From contig CAYPQM010000149.1 of NCBI GenBank assembly GCA_964412845.1, positions 1 to 17,777 of the forward strand: a stretch of 17,777 nucleotides of DNA, written 5' to 3'. This document shows, piece by piece, positions 1-7,095 of the stretch. The first letter of the stretch is position 1. Every line of letters starts with the position of its first letter. The translations under genes were made by a program, and so were the position numbers. The notes beneath the pieces were generated by a model that searched no databases, had not been told where the DNA came from, and saw only the letters and a program-made list of their open reading frames with translations. Origin of the DNA: JAWWPY01 sp964412845 (GTDB lineage Bacteria > Actinomycetota > Actinomycetes > Streptosporangiales > Streptosporangiaceae).

Positions 1-3
1 GTG

Positions 4-336
4 TCAGCGGCCGTTGCTCTCGGCGTGGTACCGCTCCGCCACACTGGCCGGGAGCCGCCCGCGCTCACTCACCGCGATCCCCCGGGCTTTGGCCCAGGCC
101 CGGATATCACCAGAGCGCTGACCGCCGGCCGCAGCCCGTCCCGGGCGGCGGGGCTGCGCCCGCCCAGCCCGGCGGGCATGCTCAATGAAAGGCGACAGCG
201 ACTCACGGAACGCCGCCGCATTCGTGCTGTTCAGGTCGATCTCATAGTCCATGCCGCCGAGGGCGAACCGGACGGTCCCCTCCGCCGGGCCGCCCGACAG
301 GTCATCTTCCAGGGCGACGGTTATCTTCTGGGCCAT
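4..336 (-). CDS. lsr2: Lsr2-family nucleoid-associated protein
   Basis: A 110-aa protein matching actinobacterial Lsr2, an H-NS-like nucleoid protein that bridges DNA and silences AT-rich, often foreign, genes. The N-terminal part (residues 1-55) has the family pattern MAQKITVALEDD, then G(G)xDYEIDL and a helix ending SPFIEHAR, which is the dimerisation domain. A basic, Gly/Ala/Arg-rich linker follows (about 56-75). The C-terminal DNA-binding domain contains IRAWAKARG and the minor-groove-binding RGR at residues 92-94. The length is normal (family about 110 aa). The frame is open further upstream, but ATG at 336 is chosen because homology starts there and a GGAGGGAAGG ribosome site lies just before it. 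Many actinomycetes carry several paralogues, and this copy lies among mobile-element genes. I see no strong promoter. Confidence 0.93.
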   Translation of the reverse strand: MAQKITVALEDDLSGGPAEGTVRFALGGMDYEIDLNSTNAAAFRESLSPFIEHARRAGRAQPRRPGRAAAGGQRSGDIRAWAKARGIAVSERGRLPASVAERYHAESNGR

Positions 337-409
337 CCCAAGCCTTCCCTCCGCAGGTGCCTGCACCCTATCCAGGACAGCACCCGGCACCTGGCTGCAA
401 CACCCCAGA

Positions 410-568
410 TCAGGCATATACCTCCAAGACCAGCCACCCCCCGGCCAGCCGGGCACCCCGGCAGCCGGCCCCGTCGTTCCGGCCGAGTCCCAGTGTCCGC
501 TCATCAATCACCACGAAGGCACGCCATGCCGCGGCGTTCGGCGCGGTCGAGACACCGTCGGCGTCCAT
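410..568 (-). CDS. Small hypothetical ORF (52 aa), possibly a gene remnant
   Basis: A 52-aa reading frame upstream of lsr2 on the same strand, running from ATG at 568 to TGA. Third codon positions are mostly G or C, as expected for a coding frame here, and the centre reads like a protein (AWRAFVVIDERTLGLG). There is no Shine-Dalgarno sequence before the ATG; the AGGAGG nearby is on the opposite strand. I recognise no domain. It could be a decayed fragment of a longer gene or a chance open frame. The 73 bases between its stop and the lsr2 start show nothing else. Confidence 0.25.
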   Translation of the reverse strand: MDADGVSTAPNAAAWRAFVVIDERTLGLGRNDGAGCRGARLAGGWLVLEVYA

Positions 569-845
569 AACCTGAGGAGGCGAAGATCAGGCGTTCTGGC
601 TCGCCACGATCTCCTATGACGCGCCGCCAGATGACCGGTCAACAAATAGCCGATGAGCGGTCGCCCCGGTGGCCCATACGTTAATAGCTGTATTTCGGCG
701 CGCTCGGTGACATCAGGCGTAGCCTGTATGTGGTGACAAGAGCATGATGACCCCCCGCGCTTAATCTATTAGGTACGGCAGCTGCCACTCGCTAGCTGAT
801 CTCGGAAGATCGGCGGTCCCGGTGGCGAGCGGAGGGGGGGGTCGT
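569..845. other. Intergenic stretch without a clear gene
   Basis: No convincing gene. A short plus-strand frame (about 577-650) reads EDQAFWLATISYDAPPDD but has no start codon and stops quickly, so it may be a gene remnant. The part from about 680 to 790 is less GC-rich and presumably holds the promoter of the downstream pair, but I cannot identify -35 and -10 boxes with confidence. The G-rich run at 831-840 is the ribosome site of the next gene. Confidence 0.5.
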
Positions 846-1262
846 ATGACGCTCCGCAAACGGTCTGTCTATTGGCTGGGCGCCGCTGGTCTGCTGCTGG
901 CCGTGGGCGCGGCTACTGTACTCCTGACAGTGAATAAGAGTCAGCAGTCAGCTACCGCGTCCTCTGTCAAGTTGAGCTCAGCTCAGCAGTCGCGCTTGGA
1001 ACGCGGACTGACGGCGCCAAGCGTCGCAGGAGAGTTGACGGTGGTGGCTGCCGAGGTTCGTGCACCCTTCATGAGCAGAGGCCAGCGGCTCCTTCCAGCC
1101 GGCTCGCGCGTACGTATCGAGCCCGCAACGTTCAAGGCCGGGACGGTCAAGACAGCCACCGTGGACGCCGTCCTCACCGGGCCCCACCCCGCCCGCTGGC
1201 AGCTTCTGCTCATCAACGAGAGCGGGAACTGGCTCCTAATCGGTACGCGGAGACTCGGGTGA
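846..1262 (+). CDS. Small membrane-anchored extracytoplasmic protein, function unknown
   Basis: A 138-aa protein with a short basic N-terminus (MTLRKR) and one hydrophobic segment at about residues 8-28, then a polar Ser/Gln-rich stretch and a domain of about 90 residues predicted to lie outside the membrane. The end of that domain alternates strands and turns (TATVDAVLTGPHPARWQLLL, then NWLLIGTRRL), which resembles NTF2-like or Mce-associated-type small extracytoplasmic domains; I cannot assign it further. The start at 846 is preferred over 822 because the G-rich ribosome site at 831-840 lies just before it and because it removes a Gly-rich leader. Its stop overlaps the GTG start of the following lipase gene by 4 bases (GTGA), so the two are translationally coupled and probably act together, for example in folding or retention of the secreted enzyme. 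That role is inference. Confidence 0.8.
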   Translation: MTLRKRSVYWLGAAGLLLAVGAATVLLTVNKSQQSATASSVKLSSAQQSRLERGLTAPSVAGELTVVAAEVRAPFMSRGQRLLPAGSRVRIEPATFKAGTVKTATVDAVLTGPHPARWQLLLINESGNWLLIGTRRLG

Positions 1263-3079
1263 ACGGCCGCACGCCACGGCGGATGGCCGTTACTGTGGCA
1301 GCCACTGCAGTGCTCGCGCTGAGTCCCACCGGGCTGTCGTCACCGGCGGGCGCGGTCACATCAGCATCCCAGGCTGCGGCAGGCTGCGAGCAAGATTTCG
1401 GGACCTCGACGCCGGTGCTGCTCGTGCATGGCTTCCGGGATGGCCCAGCAACGTGGGCAGCTGGCGGATCTCAGTCCATGTCAGCCGCCATTGGCAGGAT
1501 TCCCGGGGTGAAGGTCGTCACCCCATTCAATTACTCCAGCGAGAACACCAATTGGGTGACCGATCCAGCGATCGGCCCGAAACTGGCTGCCGAGATCACC
1601 TGCCTCGCCACCGCTTCCAAGAAGAACGGCGGGCCGGGAAAGGTCATCGTCGTCGCCCACTCGATGGGCGGCCTAGCTGTCCGCTGCGCCCTCGACCCCG
1701 GCTGCTCAGGCACGGCCGCCGCACAAGCCAGCCAGCTCGGACTGGTGATCACTTTGGACACCCCCAACCTCGGCAGCCCGCTCGGAGGATCAGCCCCAGA
1801 TAAGGTGCACTACAAGGGAACGGGCGGATGGCTCTCCACGCGCTTGTGGGGCGTGTGCGACGCGATTCTGCGCTGCCGGGACTTCCTGCTTGTCGGTCCC
1901 ACGACCCAGGCCGCCAGGGCGATGGCGCTGGGATCCCACGATCTCCAGAAGCTGCAGCCCTTGCCGCCAAAGGCGCCCGTGTTCGCGGTCGCAGGCAAGA
2001 TCACTGTCGTCGCCACATTGTTCAACCAACCTGTCCCGTACACCTGGGATGCCGGCGATGGCGTGGTTCTTGAAGACTCCGCGCTGGCCGAGGCTCCAGC
2101 GCAAGGTGCCCAGACAGGGCCGCACACGGGCCCCGGTTCCGGACGCGCCATAGAGCCGTGCGGGACAGTCAAGCTGGACGCGATGCCCCTATGGCCGACA
2201 ACGGTCCACCCCAGGGCCGCACCCAGCACGCCGCTCCTGAAATGCTGGCACGGGTCCGAGATCACCAACCCGGCCTGGCAGGCCGCCGTCGTGGCGGCCA
2301 TCCAAGCTGCGACTCCAGTGCCGGAACTCTACATCCATAACGGTTTCGAGCTGGGGTCATTGTTCAAGTACCCGAGTTTCCCCACGACCATCGGCCTGGA
2401 CAATCACGACTCCCTATCCGGGCTTCACTGGGCACCGGTAAGCCCGGCTAATGCCACGGCCACAGGGACACTGAATGTCAACAACTGCACGCCCGATTGC
2501 GCCAGCGGCACCAACGTCCAGTACCCCATCCAGCTGAGCGCGTCAAATCCGCAGCACTGCAACGTCGCTGTGTATAAGAAGTACGGCAGCGTATCGCAAC
2601 AAGAGAAAGCCTACGTCTTCAATAAGATTCAGCTCAAGGCGCTGAGTGGAAACCCGCCATCCTATCTCGTGGGCTCTACGCCGACTCTTCCGCCGGCTTG
2701 CGGCCCCTTGCCTCCACCTGCTCCAGCTCCAACAGCCCCATCGACATCTCCGTCTGCCCGCCCTGCTCAGTTTGCGGTGACGAGTAGTAGCCCAACCTCC
2801 GGTCCTGCGGGTGGCGGTACGCTCATAGTGATTCGCGGGTCTGGCTTCAGCTCAGTGAACAAAGTGGTCATGAATACTGTTCGGCCCTTGCCCGAAGGGG
2901 ACCCGAACTATTTCAAGCAGAACTTGCACCCAAGCTTCTCAGTTATCTCGGACAGCGAGATCGTCGTGACAACTCCGCCTGGGGCTGCTAGCCTAACCTA
3001 TGAGATTGACTTCTTCACATCCTGTTGCGAATACTTCTCCACGAATTTCTCGGGAATACCGCTCTTCACGTTCAAGTAG
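1259..3079 (+). CDS. Secreted alpha/beta-hydrolase (lipase/esterase) with C-terminal IPT/TIG domain
   Basis: A 606-aa exported serine hydrolase. Residues 1-40 form a signal peptide: a basic N-terminus, an Ala/Val/Leu core and an Ala-rich cleavage region. The hydrolase domain spans about 50-345. It has the oxyanion-hole strand VLLVHGF (53-59), the nucleophile elbow AHSMGG with Ser135, a GDGVV segment whose Asp fits the acid position of triacylglycerol lipases, and CWHGSEITNPAW supplying the likely catalytic His. Residues about 350-470 form a Cys-containing module (NNCTPDCASG) of a kind I associate with secreted actinobacterial proteins. A Pro/Ser/Thr linker (about 474-503) leads to an IPT/TIG immunoglobulin-like domain (about 504-606), with SPTSGPAGGGT at its start. 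Such domains usually mediate adhesion or binding. The probable substrate is a lipid or polyester carboxyl ester; specificity cannot be read from the sequence. It is coupled to the preceding gene by a GTGA overlap. Confidence 0.88.
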   Translation: MNGRTPRRMAVTVAATAVLALSPTGLSSPAGAVTSASQAAAGCEQDFGTSTPVLLVHGFRDGPATWAAGGSQSMSAAIGRIPGVKVVTPFNYSSENTNWVTDPAIGPKLAAEITCLATASKKNGGPGKVIVVAHSMGGLAVRCALDPGCSGTAAAQASQLGLVITLDTPNLGSPLGGSAPDKVHYKGTGGWLSTRLWGVCDAILRCRDFLLVGPTTQAARAMALGSHDLQKLQPLPPKAPVFAVAGKITVVATLFNQPVPYTWDAGDGVVLEDSALAEAPAQGAQTGPHTGPGSGRAIEPCGTVKLDAMPLWPTTVHPRAAPSTPLLKCWHGSEITNPAWQAAVVAAIQAATPVPELYIHNGFELGSLFKYPSFPTTIGLDNHDSLSGLHWAPVSPANATATGTLNVNNCTPDCASGTNVQYPIQLSASNPQHCNVAVYKKYGSVSQQEKAYVFNKIQLKALSGNPPSYLVGSTPTLPPACGPLPPPAPAPTAPSTSPSARPAQFAVTSSSPTSGPAGGGTLIVIRGSGFSSVNKVVMNTVRPLPEGDPNYFKQNLHPSFSVISDSEIVVTTPPGAASLTYEIDFFTSCCEYFSTNFSGIPLFTFK

Positions 3080-3091
3080 CCGGATGGTCGC

Positions 3092-3110
3092 GCCCGGCGC
3101 GCTTCCGGGC
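3092..3110 (+). terminator. Possible terminator hairpin after the lipase gene
   Basis: GCCCGG and CCGGGC form a 6-bp perfect stem with a 7-base loop, 12 bases after the lipase stop codon. There is no T-run, so termination efficiency is uncertain. Confidence 0.4.
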
Positions 3111-3285
3111 GGGCCATACGGTGGTCGGCGAACCTGGCTTTACGCAGGTGCCCGTCTTCCGATGCCAACCATTTCACCGGGCGCGCCCGCTTTGGTAACT
3201 ACCTGACCTGGTCGCCGTCGCGGTGCCTGTGGTTACGCCGCGGCCGGGCTGACCTGCGTTCGCCACGGGCTGGCGCACCCGTGAT

Positions 3286-3303
3286 CCTGTGGGGCTCGAT
3301 TAC
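3286..3303 (+). repeat. Left terminal inverted repeat of the IS
   Basis: CCTGTGGGGCTCGATTAC pairs with the reverse complement of 4471-4488 at 17 of 18 positions. A further shared GATC follows two bases inward on both sides. Confidence 0.8.
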
Positions 3304-4486
3304 TGGATCTGGCCTGGGCGGGCAGCCGGGTTGGGATCATCGCTGAGTGATCTTCTCGGTCGTCTACCTGCTCGTTCGCCGTCTGCTCGGCTGTCTGATG
3401 GTGCTGGCCCGGGGTGAGGTGTCCAAGGATGCCGAACTCCTGGAGCTCCGGCACGAGAACGCGGTGCTGCGGCGCCAGATCAGCCGGGTCCGCTACCAGC
3501 CGGATGACCGGCTGTGGCTCGCGGCGCTGTCCTGGCTGATCCCCCGGCGGCGGTGGGGCGAGGTGTTCGCGGTGACCCCGGCGACGCTCCTGGCCTGGCA
3601 CCGGCGCCTGGTGGCAGGCAAGTGGGATTACACGAGCCGTCGACGGCCCGGACGGCCGTCCACGGCGGCTGCGATCCGCAAGCTCGTGATCGGTATGGCC
3701 ACGGACAATCCGGCGTGGGGGCACCGGCGGGTGCAGGGCGAGCTCGTCAGGCTCGGCCACCAGATCGCTGCCTCTACGGTGCGGCAGATCTTGCATGCCG
3801 CTGGGATCGATCCCGCACCCCCCGCCCAGGTCCGACGTGGAAGCAGTTCCTGACCGCGCAGGCCCGCAGCATGCTGGCGGTCGACTTTGTCCATGTGGAC
3901 ACCGTGCTGCTGCGGCGCGTCTATGCCCTGATCGTCATCGAGCATGGCACCCGCCGCGTTCACCTGGCCGGCATCACCTCAAATCCCGACGGCGCCTGGA
4001 CGACCCAGGCAGCCCGTAACTTCCTCATGGACCTCGGCCAGCTCACGGAATCAGTCAAGTTCCTGATCAGGGACCGCGCAGGGCAGTTCACCAGCTCCTT
4101 CGACGCCGTGTTCACGGCGGCAGGGATGAGGATTCTCGCCAGCCCGCCGCAAGCGCCGAGAGCGAACGCGATCTGCGAACGGATCATCGGTACCCTGCGC
4201 CGGGAGCTCTTGGACCGGGTGCTGATCCTCAATGAGCACCACCTGCGACGGGTGCTGACCGAGTACCTGCGCCACTACAACGCAGCCAGGCCGCACCGGG
4301 CCCTCGGCCAGCTCGCACCGGCTCAAGCTCACGCCCGGCCGCCGCAGATCAACCTCGCCGAGCATCGGATCCGCCGGAAACAAGTCCTCGGCGGGCTCAC
4401 GCACGAGTACCAGATCGCCGCCTGACAGCCCAGGCTGCTACAAGAGAGAGCAGGTCACCGCCACGATCGTGTATTCGAGCCCCACA
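3288..4486 (+). mobile_element. Insertion sequence (rve/DDE, TGT...ACA ends), about 1.2 kb
   Basis: The element is defined by imperfect terminal inverted repeats (3286-3303 and 4471-4488, 17 of 18 matching) that enclose a single integrase-core transposase reading frame split by a frame shift. If the ends are taken as TGT and ACA, as in IS481-type elements, it is 1199 bp. The 5 bases outside each end (GATCC and GGCCA) do not match, so no target duplication is visible. It sits between the lipase gene and the NACHT-TIR gene without interrupting either. I cannot name the IS. Confidence 0.8.
3347..4425 (+). pseudogene. Frameshifted integrase-core (DDE) transposase
   Basis: Two adjoining frames together give about 360 aa, the normal length for this actinobacterial rve-type transposase. 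The first part (GTG at 3347 to about 3830) has a hydrophobic start, then SKDAELLELRHENAVLRRQI and an HTH-like region ending NPAWGHRRVQGELVRLGH and ILHAAGIDPAP. The second (about 3831-4425) carries the catalytic core: first Asp in AVDFVHVDTV, second in FLIRDRAGQF, and Glu in RANAICERIIGTLRREL about 35 residues later, then the family ending RRKQVLGGLTHEYQ. The frames join at a run of six C at about 3829-3834 and require a step back of one base. Relatives I know of are single continuous frames, so a lost C (mutation or homopolymer read error) is more likely than programmed frameshifting. As written the element is probably inactive. Confidence 0.82.
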
Positions 4487-4488
4487 GG
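4471..4488 (-). repeat. Right terminal inverted repeat of the IS
   Basis: Reverse complement of the left repeat with one mismatch. It ends ...CCCCACAGG, 46 bases after the transposase stop. Confidence 0.8.
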
Positions 4489-4736
4489 CCAAACGACCAG
4501 CCCCCAAAGACGCCGTCGACTGGCACGATCGCTGGTCCCCCGGCGTGATCCGTCGCCTGAGCCAGATCATGCGGTCCTGCGAAGGCACCTGCCAGCGCCA
4601 ACCCGGCCTCAACGCGGTTACTGATCCGCGGCGCTGAGTACTGCCGTGACCCGTGCATAACTTCCTCGCAAGGCAATCTGGCCACAACCGACCTGCTAAC
4701 AGTGGCAACGGCAGTTGGTCTGCCAGATCAGCAGCC
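4489..4736. other. Non-genic stretch, possible coding remnant
   Basis: No intact gene. A plus-strand frame from about 4491 to a TGA at 4635-4637 reads AVDWHDRWSPGVIRRLSQ and then a Cys/Gln/Arg-rich tail, with mostly G or C in third positions but no start. It may be the 3' end of a gene cut by the IS insertion. No strong terminator is visible for the NACHT-TIR gene ending at 4737. Confidence 0.4.
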
Positions 4737-6908
4737 CTACAACCTCAGCCGCGGCCCCTCTGGCGGATTCTTGGAGTTGCGCACACCAAAAGCACTTTCC
4801 AGCGGCAGGTAGTCGGCAGGCTTGCCTGGCCTCAATGGCGTAGTGTCCGCTACGTCGATGATTCGGTTAGCGAGTCTGTGTACAGCCAACTGGTAGTCTG
4901 CTCGGAATCTGCTTAGCTTTATAAAACCATAGAAACCTTGAGCATCGTAACGAGGACCAAAGTCATGGTGGACAAACTGGATCACTTTCGCCACTTCAGG
5001 TAGTTCTGTCTCATGGAGTGGTGCCCACAATGCCGGGACAATTGCCTGAGGGCGGGTGCCGGTTTGTGCTGTGCCACTCGACTTTCGCTGACCAAAGGCT
5101 TGCCATTCTCTACCGCAATTCTCAGATGCGAAGTAACGTTGCGAGTAGAGTGGGACGAATACTCTGCATGTTGCAAGGGCAGTGGCGAACTCCCGTGGAC
5201 GCCTATTGTCTGGGTAGACTGCCGTATCCATAAAGCCGGCATCGCCTTGCCGTACATCGGTCATCTGGTAGATAGCTTCGCACAAGTCACGGTAGAGCTT
5301 GACGACCCACCGATCCGGATCGCCAGGATCCTCCGGATGACGCTTGGGGGTACGGGCATAGCTCAGGAAGAAGTAGGGAGCGGTCTCCTCTGCCTCAACC
5401 TTCCCCCACCAACTATCATTTGCCGCTCCTGCCAGGATAGGGGCAAGACCTTTGCTTCGAGCGTGCGCTGTGGCCAGATACTCTTGGAGGGTGGAATGCG
5501 CGAAGCAATAGATCCCAGGATCACGTTCTACAAGGAAACCACTTGATCTCACATCTGTAAGAAATTCCTCAGCAGTTACTTGAAGGGGCGCGCGCCTGAG
5601 GGCAACCTTAAGGTCTTTCAGGATCTGCGACTGAGAGAGATCATACACTTTTTGGCGGGTCATCTCGTAAGCTATGGCGCGCAGCACTGCTTCTCTCATA
5701 CGCCCTGAGGAGGTAGGCAAGCCCTTTGCTTCCTCCCGACGCCACAGCATGACCTGACAGATCTCGTCGTACAGCTCCGGAAGACTGTCAGGCAGCGCTT
5801 TCTTGTACTGATGAATATTGGCGATAATAGTGAGTAGCAGCGGATTAACCGTTAAATCATAAAGTGCAGGGGTACGCTCAAGCTGGTCAAGCAGTTCTGA
5901 CGCTCCCGCATTGGCGCGCCGCCGGATATCCCTACTGTTTTTGTTGGCCCTACGCTTTTCAATAGTAAGATACCAGGCTCGGACAAATTGCTCCACCTGG
6001 TCGGTTGTGAAACCTCGCACTTGCAGAATTGTTGCGCCATCGATTGGTGCTGATCGATAGCCTAGTGGTCGCGCAGTAATGACGTAGTCGTTTCTGGGAT
6101 AAAGCCCGATCTGTTCTTCTAGCCATGCTGAGACTTTTCGGAGTTCGTTGTGGTCGGGGATCTCGTCGAGCCCATCCAGAAGAATCAAGCAGTCACCGGC
6201 CTTTAGCCGCTTCTCAAACCACCCCACTGGCTCCTCTCCGGTTTGCTGCCCGAATGAGGCCCGCACGAGGTCGGCCAGACCCGCAGGTGGGGATGACACA
6301 ATGTCGGTCACATGATTGCGCAGATATAGCAGGATCGGCGTTGCGCGCCGTCGTCGTTTCGCGCAGGCTAGGCGTGCCGTGTTTCGCAAGAGCGTGGTTT
6401 TCCCGCTTCCAGGAGCACCAAGGATGGCCAAGACCTCAGGCTTTCGGCGGTCAAGGAACTCTCCAAGTGCGTGGCGCTCCTCGGTGCCTGAAGGTTGATC
6501 GCTCAGGAGGCCGGCCGAGACCTTATGAGGCGCTTGGAAGTCAAGGCTCACGTCCACAAAGACCTTGTCCAGTGGAGGGGCGAAGGGCCCTACCGTGACA
6601 AGCGCTTTCTGATCGATGGATCGGATCCCATCCATGACTTGCCGTCTGTAACGGGCACCGAACCGAGTGACTGACTGCTCTATGACGCGATCGATTCGCT
6701 CGACCAGCCGGGCGCGCAGGCGAGTGGCGATATCCCTGGTGACACCGGCGGCGAACCTCGTGATGACCATGACAGCCTCGTAGGTCGCAACGAGGAGAAG
6801 GGTGACGACCGGATTTGCCGCAGCTTGATGCTTAAGTAGCGCAGCAGTAATAGCGGGTGGCCCCACGAGCAGAGCCAGCCACCCGGCGCGCGCCAGCCAT
6901 CCGCCCAC
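4737..6908 (-). CDS. Membrane-anchored NACHT NTPase with C-terminal FxsC-like TIR domain
   Basis: A 723-aa protein. Residues 5-25 and 33-52 are hydrophobic and probably form a membrane hairpin. After a helical linker, the NACHT domain has the Walker A GAPGSGKTT (164-172), the Walker B LILLDGLDEI (241-250), the ITARP strand (277-281) and the NPLLLT motif (355-360). The winged-helix end FAHSTLQEYLAT (469-480) is followed by a W-containing segment at 499-501. Within about 10 residues a TIR domain begins: PYFFLSYAR (511-519), DLCEAIYQMTD, GFMD, ATCRVFVPLYS, and ENCGREW (596-602) with a candidate catalytic Glu601, then AIVPALW. It matches the TIR-like domain of FxsC proteins. The TIR occupies the place where a repeat sensor usually sits. 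NACHT-TIR proteins oligomerise on a trigger and many TIRs cleave NAD+, which suggests an abortive-infection role; that is inference. GTG at 6908 is chosen because it keeps both membrane segments; its ribosome site is weak. The GC content is clearly lower than its neighbours', suggesting transfer. Confidence 0.88.
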   Translation of the reverse strand: MGGWLARAGWLALLVGPPAITAALLKHQAAANPVVTLLLVATYEAVMVITRFAAGVTRDIATRLRARLVERIDRVIEQSVTRFGARYRRQVMDGIRSIDQKALVTVGPFAPPLDKVFVDVSLDFQAPHKVSAGLLSDQPSGTEERHALGEFLDRRKPEVLAILGAPGSGKTTLLRNTARLACAKRRRRATPILLYLRNHVTDIVSSPPAGLADLVRASFGQQTGEEPVGWFEKRLKAGDCLILLDGLDEIPDHNELRKVSAWLEEQIGLYPRNDYVITARPLGYRSAPIDGATILQVRGFTTDQVEQFVRAWYLTIEKRRANKNSRDIRRRANAGASELLDQLERTPALYDLTVNPLLLTIIANIHQYKKALPDSLPELYDEICQVMLWRREEAKGLPTSSGRMREAVLRAIAYEMTRQKVYDLSQSQILKDLKVALRRAPLQVTAEEFLTDVRSSGFLVERDPGIYCFAHSTLQEYLATAHARSKGLAPILAGAANDSWWGKVEAEETAPYFFLSYARTPKRHPEDPGDPDRWVVKLYRDLCEAIYQMTDVRQGDAGFMDTAVYPDNRRPREFATALATCRVFVPLYSQRYFASENCGREWQAFGQRKSSGTAQTGTRPQAIVPALWAPLHETELPEVAKVIQFVHHDFGPRYDAQGFYGFIKLSRFRADYQLAVHRLANRIIDVADTTPLRPGKPADYLPLESAFGVRNSKNPPEGPRLRL

Positions 6909-7095
6909 GGTTGCCCCACAGTTCTGTGTGCCTTACTACAGCCTTCCAGCATCGGCGACCAGCTAACACTATTGCCTGAACGTCAGTTCTTGGCCGATCT
7001 GCGGAGTTAATTGGGAGCACACCGAGAGGTGGGAGCCTTCCCTGGATCGTCGGCGCGATGCACAATGCATACCCAACCCGGATGGTCGTATGCGT

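Noticed and set aside
1..570. Long plus-strand frame opposite lsr2
   Set aside because: Arg/Pro-rich, no family resemblance, antisense to the well-supported lsr2.
3233..3796. Minus-strand frame opposite the transposase
   Set aside because: Composition typical of an antisense shadow; the plus strand carries the clear transposase motifs.
3829..3834. Programmed -1 frameshifting in the transposase
   Set aside because: The C6 run lacks the A-rich slippery form, and relatives I know of are uninterrupted; mutation or read error is simpler.
4397..4708. Minus-strand 103-aa frame after the IS
   Set aside because: No ribosome site or recognisable motif; it overlaps the IS right end and the transposase 3' end.
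6125..6598. Plus-strand frame inside the NACHT gene
   Set aside because: Antisense to the Walker A region; no protein-like features.
7058..7070. Palindrome ATGCACAATGCAT upstream of the NACHT-TIR gene
   Set aside because: Only 5-bp arms, about 150 bases from the start, and no promoter context; chance is likely.
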